The notes under the pieces are model-generated. The model was not told where the DNA came from. It saw only the letters and a list, made by a program, of their open reading frames with translations, and searched no databases. Both the position numbers and the translations under genes were made by a program. Positions 10,157-15,615 of a stretch of 64,000 nucleotides of DNA are shown here, piece after piece; position 1 is the stretch's first letter, and each line of letters begins with the position of its first letter. The DNA comes from Chitinophaga polysaccharea. GTDB taxonomy: Bacteria; Bacteroidota; Bacteroidia; Chitinophagales; Chitinophagaceae. The DNA is taken from positions 310,001-374,000 of the forward strand of contig NZ_VIWO01000001.1 in assembly GCF_007829335.1 (NCBI RefSeq), in the 5' to 3' direction.

Positions 10157-11569
10157 TTAATCTTCCGGAGGTCCTCCATCGGCCATCCTGACCACTTTTG
10201 GAATAAACCGGCCAATCACTTCTACCAGGTCTGTTTGTGATGCCATCACCGTACTGATATTTTTGTACGCACCCGGCGCTTCATCCAGTCCACCGCCGAT
10301 CAATGTTACACCATGTTCCTGTAACACGGCATTCAGCTCCTGCGGCGTAATAGATGCCAGGGCCTTGGTACGCGACATTTGCCGGCCAGCTCCATGAGAA
10401 GCCGATTGCAAACTACGCTCTTCCCCTTTTCCTCTCACAATAAATCCAGGAGCGGTCATAGAGCCAGGGATAATACCCAACACACCCTTACCAGCAGGCG
10501 TAGCCCCCTTACGGTGCACAATCACTTCCTTTCCCTGGTACATTTCCTTCCAGGCAAAATTATGATGGTTCTCTATCCTTGCCAGCAAAGTAGCCCCGGT
10601 GGCCTTAATCAGCCGTTTATGTATCAGGTGGTGACAGGCCGACGCATAGTCGCCCGCCAGGTTCATCGCCAGCCAATACTCCTGCCCGGCTTCCGTATCC
10701 AGGTCCAGGTAAGCCAGGTGCTGTACCTCTTTAGGCAATGGACATAACTCTTTGGCCAATTGGGTATAGTGTCCGGCTATCTGTGCCCCCATTCCACGGG
10801 AACCGGAATGCGACAACAAGCCTACATAATTACCCGGCGCCAGGTTCCATTCGTTATTAATATCTGTAATCGTCACAATTCCCCACTCTACAAAATGGTT
10901 ACCTGAGCCGGAAGTACCCAATTGTCCTGCCGCTTTATCCAACAGGTTACGTACAAACCGGATGTCCTTAAACTCGCTTCTTTCCAGTACCGGATCAGCT
11001 TCCCGCTTTTTCCATTCGGCGCCAGCGCCAAATTTAGTATGACTGGTCAGCTCCTTCACATACGCCGCTTCATTGGTATATAGCGAATGCTCGGGCAAAT
11101 CCAGAATACTTAAGCACATCCGGCAACCGATGTCCACGCCAACGCCATAAGGAATGACAGCATTCTCTGCAGCGAGCACACCACCAATCGGCAGCCCATA
11201 TCCCTGGTGCGCATCCGGCATCAGCGATCCGGCTACGGCAACGGGCAAACGAACCGCATTATTAATCTGCCGGATAGCTCCTTCTTCAATATAATCCTTT
11301 CCGTAAACAGTGTATGGAACAGGCGTAGCCCTCAATTCAATTTCCGGCGGCGCCACTGGTTGCAACAGCTGCTCAGCAATAGTTCCCAATACCGGATCAT
11401 CCACATATGCAGCCGGGTCGGCCAATATCTTCTTTAACAGTTCAATTGCTTCTTCCTGGCTCAGGTGACTGAAATCTGCTTCCATCACCCGCATAGCGGT
11501 ACGAAACACAGGCGTTTGCGGGTAACCTATCTCCAGTAATGTTTTGCCTCCAATTTTAGTGTGTGCCAT
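10157..11569 (-). CDS. rtcB: RtcB-family RNA-splicing ligase
   Basis: RtcB joins a 2',3'-cyclic phosphate or 3'-phosphate RNA end to a 5'-OH end using GTP and manganese. This copy has 470 residues, longer than the 408 of E. coli RtcB because of an N-terminal extension of about 75 residues. The active-site parts are all present: PDAHQGYGLPIGG (118-130), GVDIGCR with the metal-binding Cys149, GSGNHFVE (221-228), HSGSRG (254-259), HHNF (335-338), and the guanylylated histidine in SHGAGR (His392). It is the last gene of a three-gene minus-strand unit with a basic unknown protein (6-bp gap) and an AAA ATPase. No RtcA, RtcR or PrfH gene is nearby. Confidence 0.95.
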   Translation of the reverse strand: MAHTKIGGKTLLEIGYPQTPVFRTAMRVMEADFSHLSQEEAIELLKKILADPAAYVDDPVLGTIAEQLLQPVAPPEIELRATPVPYTVYGKDYIEEGAIRQINNAVRLPVAVAGSLMPDAHQGYGLPIGGVLAAENAVIPYGVGVDIGCRMCLSILDLPEHSLYTNEAAYVKELTSHTKFGAGAEWKKREADPVLERSEFKDIRFVRNLLDKAAGQLGTSGSGNHFVEWGIVTITDINNEWNLAPGNYVGLLSHSGSRGMGAQIAGHYTQLAKELCPLPKEVQHLAYLDLDTEAGQEYWLAMNLAGDYASACHHLIHKRLIKATGATLLARIENHHNFAWKEMYQGKEVIVHRKGATPAGKGVLGIIPGSMTAPGFIVRGKGEERSLQSASHGAGRQMSRTKALASITPQELNAVLQEHGVTLIGGGLDEAPGAYKNISTVMASQTDLVEVIGRFIPKVVRMADGGPPED

Positions 11570-11575
11570 ATGAGG

Positions 11576-12328
11576 TTAATTTTTGTCAAACCATTCGTCC
11601 TGTAATATTTGCTGCAGGGTACGATGCGGATGTTGATACTTTTTTTTATCCGTAAAAATCCAATGCCTTTTGCCGGAACTTCTACTTCGGGTTAATTTAA
11701 AAATTCTATGTTGTAACTGACGACGTTTTATGTAGTTGTCCAGTTGATCCATTTGGGAAAGCAGTTCCGGTATAATCATCCTTGTTTGCGTGATCATATT
11801 GGGCCTTACTCTCAGTATAAATCTCCAGGGCTCTTTAAACACATAGCGCTTTACGGGTTCCTTACATCTCCCGATAAAGATAAACCGTTCTTCAAAACAA
11901 GCCGCTTCTTTATCTGAAAATTGCAAACGTTTAAAGTGCGCTGCGCACGGGTGCAATAACGCTTGTGGCTTCTCCACAAGCTTCTTCCTGCCATGCGATC
12001 GCTTCTTTACTTTAAAATCGCGCCGGTGGCTGTATTCGAAAGTATTAATTTTTTGCAATAACTGCCTGTAAAAATCGGCCATACGGCTTCTTTCCACATC
12101 GTCCCTCAAAACAAAAAAACGTTTATAGCCTTTCATTACCGGCGGATCCAGCGGTACATATCCCCGCTGATTCCATGCTCTCATTAATTCGGATTCCTTC
12201 CTGTTTAAAGAAAGTAGTATTTTATCATATTGTGTTTTCGCATCACGCAGCCTTCGCCTGGCGGTTCTTATCCGTGATGATGCGATGTATGCGTCAATGT
12301 CAGCGTGTATTTGATTGTCCATAAACAA
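11576..12328 (-). CDS. Highly basic protein of unknown function in the rtcB operon
   Basis: I do not recognise a family for these 250 residues. The N-terminal third is a charged helix rich in Arg and Lys (RTARRRLRDAK), probably a coiled coil. The middle is strongly basic (KVKKRSHGRKKL), and the C-terminal half holds more basic patches (YIKRRQLQHRIFKLTRSR). There is no signal peptide or membrane segment. The charge and the 6-bp spacing to rtcB suggest an RNA-binding partner or substrate adaptor for the ligase, which is inference. A start at the ATG two codons in is equally plausible. Confidence 0.75.
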   Translation of the reverse strand: MFMDNQIHADIDAYIASSRIRTARRRLRDAKTQYDKILLSLNRKESELMRAWNQRGYVPLDPPVMKGYKRFFVLRDDVERSRMADFYRQLLQKINTFEYSHRRDFKVKKRSHGRKKLVEKPQALLHPCAAHFKRLQFSDKEAACFEERFIFIGRCKEPVKRYVFKEPWRFILRVRPNMITQTRMIIPELLSQMDQLDNYIKRRQLQHRIFKLTRSRSSGKRHWIFTDKKKYQHPHRTLQQILQDEWFDKN

Positions 12329-12350
12329 TAGTGACTTCGCCTGATCAATA

Positions 12351-12370
12351 CCTCCGCGCTATGGCGGAGG
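12351..12370 (-). other. Intercistronic hairpin between AAA ATPase and basic protein
   Basis: A perfect 7-bp CCTCCGC/GCGGAGG stem lies 23-42 bp upstream of the basic-protein start, inside the operon. There is no U-run, so it is more likely to protect or process the mRNA, or to affect ribosome access, than to terminate transcription. Confidence 0.5.
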
Positions 12371-12447
12371 ATGTTTACTATGCGGTAGTGTATGGACATA
12401 AATTCTTTTCTCATAACTGTCATTTTTTATTTGGGGTGATGAATATG

Positions 12448-13509
12448 TTATGCAATTTCTCCGAGCGATGTTCTCCTGAAACCAATCACATGTTGCTTAG
12501 TTTCAAAAGATGGCTCATGTTGATTAGCAATCTCGGCGACTGTCATGGGCTTATCGATAATGTTATCAAATCCCATATGCCGGGAAAGTTGCTGCGCTTT
12601 TACTACCGGCAGGCGTTTAAACTCATACTTGGCGATGAGCCGGCCTTTACGCAGCAAAGCACTATCGATGGATGATAAGTCACTGTTGAAAGAGCAGACC
12701 AGTTGTATATTCAGGCAATCCGCCAGTAACCCGTCAGATAAATTGAGCAGGTTGGAAACAGATGAATTCCCGGTAAACTTGCGGTCCATGATCACATTTT
12801 CCGCATCTTCAATTATCACTACACAATTCGGATTGTCGATCAGCAGCTCCATGAATTCAGGGTTCATAATATTGCTGGCCAGATCGGGGGAAACAAATAG
12901 TACCCGCTTCTTGATCTTTCCAATCAGGTAACGCAGGTAGGTGGTTTTACCTGTTCCCGGCAGCCCGTGTAATAGCACAATACCTTTATCCTTATCTTTC
13001 TTCAGTCGTTGCTGTATGATTTTGTCCACGTCTTTAAAGTCATCATCATACAACATCCCGATATGCAGCCGGGTACGTTTTATTTCGAGGCTTTTTAGCT
13101 CTAATCCTCTTCGGCCGCTGGTAATCAGGTTAATTTCATGCGGCTCCCGGCGTTGCTTTTCCTTAAACCGGGTAACCATCTCCGTTACTTCCGATATAAA
13201 ATCCGGCACTGTTCCGTCGTGCAATATTTCGCAAATCGACATCCAGAAAGACACCACACAATGATTGTTTAGCACCATCACCGTTCGATTATGTTTGTAC
13301 TTTTTCTTCTTGTTGTCGTAATCGGTATAGCGATGGGTATAAAGGATACTGGCTTCGTATGTTTTGGTAAACAAAGCTGCTGCTTTATCTCCATCTATTT
13401 CATAAATGTTGTTGATATCCGGGATAGCATTAAAATGAAAGGTATATACTCCTTTCGCATCGAAATGATCTCCATCGGTGATATCTATCTGCTTAACTAT
13501 ATGCTTCAT
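12448..13509 (-). CDS. AAA-family ATPase (Bcs1-like core) in the rtcB operon
   Basis: This is a 353-residue protein with a unique N-terminal region (about 1-170) and an AAA core. Walker A is GLPGTGKTT (182-190) and Walker B is VVIIEDAE (230-237), with DAE in place of the usual DE. Sensor 1 is SFN (273-275) and an arginine-finger segment is LRKGR (286-290). The layout is closest to Bcs1/single-AAA proteins. The N-terminal region has no recognisable domain or membrane helix. As first gene of the unit with RtcB it may remodel an RNA-protein complex so that the ligase can reach broken RNA. That role is inferred from position only. Confidence 0.85.
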   Translation of the reverse strand: MKHIVKQIDITDGDHFDAKGVYTFHFNAIPDINNIYEIDGDKAAALFTKTYEASILYTHRYTDYDNKKKKYKHNRTVMVLNNHCVVSFWMSICEILHDGTVPDFISEVTEMVTRFKEKQRREPHEINLITSGRRGLELKSLEIKRTRLHIGMLYDDDFKDVDKIIQQRLKKDKDKGIVLLHGLPGTGKTTYLRYLIGKIKKRVLFVSPDLASNIMNPEFMELLIDNPNCVVIIEDAENVIMDRKFTGNSSVSNLLNLSDGLLADCLNIQLVCSFNSDLSSIDSALLRKGRLIAKYEFKRLPVVKAQQLSRHMGFDNIIDKPMTVAEIANQHEPSFETKQHVIGFRRTSLGEIA

Positions 13510-13545
13510 GTTATGATCTTCTTTTGTTTAATTCCCGTTTGATAA

Positions 13546-13580
13546 AGGTTTACCAGGACCGCTACGGGTCCTGGGTAAAT
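13546..13580 (-). other. Hairpin in the 5' leader of the AAA ATPase gene
   Basis: An 8-bp CCAGGACC/GGTCCTGG stem is extended by TTTA/TAAA and GG/CC with single bulges, giving about 14 pairs. It sits about 40 nt upstream of the AAA start codon and has no U-run. A weaker bulged hairpin (CGCTA/TAGCG) occupies the same place before the DinB gene. Confidence 0.5.
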
Positions 13581-13757
13581 CCAATTTATCAGGTGGGGAA
13601 ATACAGGTTATCCTTATGATAGCCTGGTGATGGGGGTTAAATGGCAAACAGAGACGAAAAAAAATATCTTTTAAAGGAGTGAGGCGGAGCAGGATTACTC
13701 CACCTGCCTGTTTATGATGTACCTCCTCAAATAATCTCTTGCCTGGCAAAACAAAAA

Positions 13758-13783
13758 ACCCGGCCTGTTTTCACGGACCGGGT
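13758..13783 (-). terminator. Terminator of leader element A
   Basis: An 8-bp stem (ACCCGGTC with GGCCGGGT, one G-U) is followed by TTTTTT on the minus strand, 249 bp upstream of the AAA ATPase start. Its stem and the GTCCGTGAA part of its loop side are almost the same as in the element C terminator. Confidence 0.75.
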
Positions 13784-13803
13784 CACTAACGTTAACGTAT
13801 ATA

Positions 13804-13911
13804 CTACGTCAAGGCATAACTTGTCCGTTTAGCATCCCATGCTGGCATGCTATCCTGAAACCATTTGCTGCAGCGGATTTGAATCCTTTTTGTATTTGCT
13901 GGTAAATTCAT
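13804..13911 (-). CDS. Possible 35-codon leader peptide in element A
   Basis: This short frame starts at an ATG directly after a small hairpin (TTATCA/TGATAA) and ends 17 nt past the ACGGAC motif. The peptide has one cysteine in a CxxW context. A similar-length frame occupies the same place in element C, also with one CxxW and a stop just after the motif, but the conserved bases are read in a different frame there. It may be a leader peptide whose translation covers the motif, or chance. Confidence 0.25.
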   Translation of the reverse strand: MNLPANTKRIQIRCSKWFQDSMPAWDAKRTSYALT

Positions 13912-13930
13912 TATCAGTGTACAGTGATAA

Positions 13931-13960
13931 CAAAAAAGCCCGGATCCATGGACCCGGGCT
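13931..13960 (-). terminator. Terminator of leader element B
   Basis: A 7-bp AGCCCGG/CCGGGCT stem, extended by three further pairs towards the loop, is followed by TTTTTTG on the minus strand. CCGGGC in the folded module upstream (minus strand of 14007-14012) is complementary to the 5' arm of this stem, so an alternative pairing is possible here too. Confidence 0.7.
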
Positions 13961-13987
13961 TCTGTTATACTTACAAATATTATTAAG

Positions 13988-14077
13988 CTACCTGTAACCA
14001 TAAAACGCCCGGAACCCGCGATCCTCTTGCGCTAAGCAAGGGATGGAGCTGCCGATATTTAGATTAAAGCGTTTCAT
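13988..14077 (-). CDS. Possible 29-codon leader peptide in element B
   Basis: The ATG follows an A-rich unstructured leader of about 30 nt, which is how many Bacteroidota mRNAs begin. The peptide starts MKRFNLNIG, has one cysteine and ends in GYR. The frame runs through the whole folded module. It could be a true leader peptide or an accident of a structured RNA. Confidence 0.25.
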   Translation of the reverse strand: MKRFNLNIGSSIPCLAQEDRGFRAFYGYR

Positions 14078-14114
14078 GTTTATAAGTTTGTTCTATTATT
14101 AATTTTTAACGATG

Positions 14115-14147
14115 CAAAGATAACAGGATATATTTTGATATTGCAAA
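14115..14147 (-). promoter_or_regulatory. Bacteroidota-type promoter of leader element B
   Basis: Minus strand: TTTG at 14147-14144, a spacer of 21 nt, and TATCTTTG at 14122-14115. This is a perfect match to the TTTG / TAnnTTTG consensus. The same boxes with the same 21-nt spacer precede element D. Confidence 0.8.
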
Positions 14148-14390
14148 TTTTTAACAAAATATTTCAAAAAATATTTTTATGCTATCCTTATTCCCTGGCA
14201 TTTCCATTATTAATAAAACAACCTGAAACCCGCTGTGGTATTAAATATCAACACCCATCTCTCTTCTATAAAGTTTTCTTGTTTTCTTTCGATTCAGGCA
14301 GCCTCTCAACTACTATCGCCAACGCATATACGACAAAAGAAGTCATTCTTATATAGCATTCCAAACTATTCACGTGCAGTATTTTAGCAC
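14148..14390. other. Intergenic stretch without recognised feature
   Basis: This AT-rich stretch lies between the element B promoter and the DinB-gene terminator. A plus-strand frame of 73 codons (14135-14356) crosses it, but it has no family resemblance and overlaps the promoter. I see nothing else in it. Confidence 0.4.
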
Positions 14391-14421
14391 TAAAAAGGCC
14401 GGGGCATGAATGCCCGGCCTT
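14391..14421 (-). terminator. Terminator of the DinB-fold gene
   Basis: A strong stem of AAGGCCGGG with CCCGGCCTT, plus an inner CAT/ATG step after one bulged base, is followed by TTTTTAG on the minus strand, about 47 bp past the DinB stop codon. Confidence 0.75.
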
Positions 14422-14467
14422 AATAACTACAGGATTAACAAAAACGGAAGTTGGTGGTCGACCTAAA

Positions 14468-15043
14468 TTATATTAATACTGCATTCTCTTCGTACTCCTT
14501 CTGGAGACGCTGCATTTGACGGATATGCCGTTCAATATGCTTGGTGAGAAAGTAGATGTATTGATAAATATCCAGTTTACCGAGTTGGTTAACAGACATG
14601 TTGGTAAATACAAGTACCCCTTCTCCGTTTTTCAGCAAAGACAGGTTATACATGCACTGTGCATATTGCTGTTTCAGGAGGGCTTTTATTTCTGCTATAT
14701 CTTTAAACCCGGTAGGTTCCATATGTTCTGGTCTTACCCAGCCAAAGGATTTACTGCCGATCACATCTATTTGGTCAAATTTATCCTGGTAATCGGCTGG
14801 CAATATCACCGTATGGCCGGTTTTCTTACGTTCCAGCGCACGGCGGGTGCTCTTGTTAATGATCAGCAGGAGGAAATAATTGGTCAACGCAATGTGTTCC
14901 AATACTTCCCGGACATTCCATTGATCACGGTCTGGTTTGAAGTGCAGTAATGCCTGGTCTTTTTCAAACCATTGATCTAACTCCCTGAAATTGGTGAGTA
15001 AGGCCTCTCTTACAACCTGGATAACGTTTCTGTTTCTCATCAT
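14468..15043 (-). CDS. DinB-superfamily protein
   Basis: This is a 191-residue four-helix-bundle protein of the DinB/YfiT type. Candidate metal ligands are the histidine in VLEHIALTN (about residue 49) and the pair in KHIERHIRQM near the C terminus, which fits the three-His site of the family. Characterised relatives are thiol transferases (bacillithiol or mycothiol dependent) or DNA-damage-induced proteins of unknown action. The substrate here is unknown. It follows leader elements D and C, which mirror the leader of the AAA-rtcB operon, so the two units probably answer the same signal (inference). Confidence 0.8.
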   Translation of the reverse strand: MMRNRNVIQVVREALLTNFRELDQWFEKDQALLHFKPDRDQWNVREVLEHIALTNYFLLLIINKSTRRALERKKTGHTVILPADYQDKFDQIDVIGSKSFGWVRPEHMEPTGFKDIAEIKALLKQQYAQCMYNLSLLKNGEGVLVFTNMSVNQLGKLDIYQYIYFLTKHIERHIRQMQRLQKEYEENAVLI

Positions 15044-15150
15044 CTAACGTTTTTGGGATTATGCACTTTACTTATCGCTAATAGAATGGGCTAGCGCATA
15101 ACATCATTTAAAAAATATTTGTTCCATTTTCATGCCGGATTAACCACAAA

Positions 15151-15177
15151 AAAACCCGGCCGCATTTACGGACCGGG
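15151..15177 (-). terminator. Terminator of leader element C
   Basis: A stem of CCCGGTC with GGCCGGG (one G-U) is followed by TTTTTTTG on the minus strand, about 105 bp upstream of the DinB start. It is almost identical to the element A terminator. Confidence 0.75.
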
Positions 15178-15203
15178 CTAATAATGATGAGCGTTATCTC
15201 ACA

Positions 15204-15317
15204 CTATCGCATACCTTGTCCGTATGGCTTTTTTAAGGCAAAGCCATCCCGTTTACGCCATGAGGCGCATTTTTCTTGCATTACAGTTATCGCTTGAAAT
15301 TCTTTCAATGTCGTCAT
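15204..15317 (-). CDS. Possible 37-codon leader peptide in element C
   Basis: The ATG lies just after a small hairpin (TGCTT/AAGCA), and the frame ends at a TAG 12 nt past ACGGAC. The peptide is basic, with one cysteine in a CASW context. Position and size match the short frame of element A. Coding status is uncertain. Confidence 0.25.
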   Translation of the reverse strand: MTTLKEFQAITVMQEKCASWRKRDGFALKKPYGQGMR

Positions 15318-15335
15318 TTCATTACTGCTTCTAAA

Positions 15336-15370
15336 GCAAAAAGTCCCACACTTTTATTTAGTGCGGGACT
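15336..15370 (-). terminator. Terminator of leader element D
   Basis: An 11-bp stem (AGTCCCGCACT with AGTGTGGGACT, one G-U) with a 7-nt A-rich loop is followed by TTTTTGC on the minus strand. The other strand also ends in a T-rich run. Confidence 0.75.
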
Positions 15371-15403
15371 TTTGTTTATATCGTTTGATAACTTCTTCTA
15401 TCG

Positions 15404-15463
15404 TTAACAATCGGTGCAACACGCCCGCAATCTGGCCTTGACCTGCTTTTGCTTGCAGGCCAT
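15404..15463 (-). CDS. Possible 19-codon cysteine-rich peptide in element D
   Basis: A short frame reads MACKQKQ...ACCTDC, with four cysteines and five basic residues in 19 codons. It lies inside the closing helix of the element D fold. It is too short to judge. A second open frame (ending IEEVIKRYKQK) overlaps its 3' end but has no obvious start. Confidence 0.2.
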   Translation of the reverse strand: MACKQKQVKARLRACCTDC

Positions 15464-15517
15464 CGCTGAAAACTCGTATGTTGATATAAGTTGCACAGTT
15501 ATTTTTTGTTCTTTCAA

Positions 15518-15550
15518 CAAAGATAATTTTTATTTTTTTTATTACACAAA
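15518..15550 (-). promoter_or_regulatory. Bacteroidota-type promoter of leader element D
   Basis: Minus strand: TTTG at 15550-15547, a 21-nt A-rich spacer, then TATCTTTG at 15525-15518. Both boxes are perfect consensus matches and are identical in sequence and spacing to the element B promoter. Confidence 0.8.
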
Positions 15551-15615
15551 AAAATACCCTACTTTTTTCGTGGACTTAACAATTAGTTCAAACTGCCACT
15601 TTCTTTGGGAGAAAG

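Larger units (their letters stand above)
13752..13930 (-). ncRNA. Leader RNA element A (second module upstream of AAA-rtcB operon)
   Basis: On the minus strand this stretch lies between two terminators and has no promoter of its own, so it would be reached by read-through from element B. It holds a hairpin (AGCAT/ATGCT), then the motif ACGGACAAGTTATGC, a small hairpin (ACGTA/TACGT) and a terminator. The same order and the same 44-nt spacing from ACGGAC to the terminator's GTCCGT recur in element C (15148-15335), with different bases in the helices. ACGGAC (13823-13828) can pair with GTCCGT (13773-13778) of the terminator stem, so it could act as an anti-terminator. Confidence 0.6.
13931..14110 (-). 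ncRNA. Leader RNA element B (first module upstream of AAA-rtcB operon)
   Basis: This transcript would start about 14108 from a perfect TTTG-N21-TATCTTTG promoter and end at a GC-rich terminator. An 8-bp closing helix (14069-14076 with 14001-14008) encloses 60 nt containing a 9-bp bulged hairpin (14021-14044), so the fold is tRNA-sized (76 nt). The part reading CAAGAGGATCGCGGGTTC resembles the anticodon-stem to T-arm stretch of a tRNA, but there is no proper T-arm, D-arm or CCA. It also contains a possible 29-codon frame. Element D (15336-15513) has the same plan. Confidence 0.55.
15148..15335 (-). ncRNA. Leader RNA element C (second module upstream of DinB gene)
   Basis: This is the counterpart of element A. 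On the minus strand it has a 7-bp hairpin (ATGGCTT/AAGCCAT), the motif ACGGACAAGGTATGC, a small hairpin (GTGAG/CTCAT) and a terminator. ACGGAC (15218-15223) lies exactly 44 nt from GTCCGT (15168-15173) in the terminator stem, as in element A. With one flanking base the pairing reaches 7 bp. The helices keep their place but differ in sequence from element A, which suggests a conserved fold. It has no promoter of its own and follows the element D terminator directly. Confidence 0.6.
15336..15513 (-). ncRNA. Leader RNA element D (first module upstream of DinB gene)
   Basis: This transcript would start near 15513 from a perfect promoter and end at a bidirectional terminator. A 7-bp closing helix (GTGCAAC at 15490-15496 with GTTGCAC at 15414-15420) encloses 69 nt. 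These contain a 7-bp hairpin with an A-rich loop (GGCCTGC/GCAGGTC). The size (83 nt) and plan match element B. The bases differ, so any relation would be structural. Confidence 0.55.

Noticed and set aside
13528..13749. A 73-codon minus-strand frame between the element A terminator and the AAA gene
   Set aside because: It starts only at TTG, overlaps a strong leader hairpin and shows no family resemblance; better explained as leader sequence.
13804..13911. Homology between the short peptides of elements A and C
   Set aside because: The matching bases are read in different frames, so the similarity is at RNA level, not protein level.
14001..14076. A functional tRNA gene on the minus strand within element B
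   Set aside because: The stretch resembles part of a tRNA, but there is no T-arm with a TTCRANN loop, no D-arm and no CCA, and the 3' helix is AT-rich. It is not annotated as a tRNA.
14135..14356. A 73-codon plus-strand frame in the AT-rich gap
   Set aside because: Composition is that of low-complexity AT DNA, it overlaps the element B promoter and it resembles no family.
13752..15370. CRISPR array suggested by repeated GC-rich hairpins
   Set aside because: The repeats are terminators with T-runs and irregular spacing, without constant repeats or spacers; no cas genes are present.
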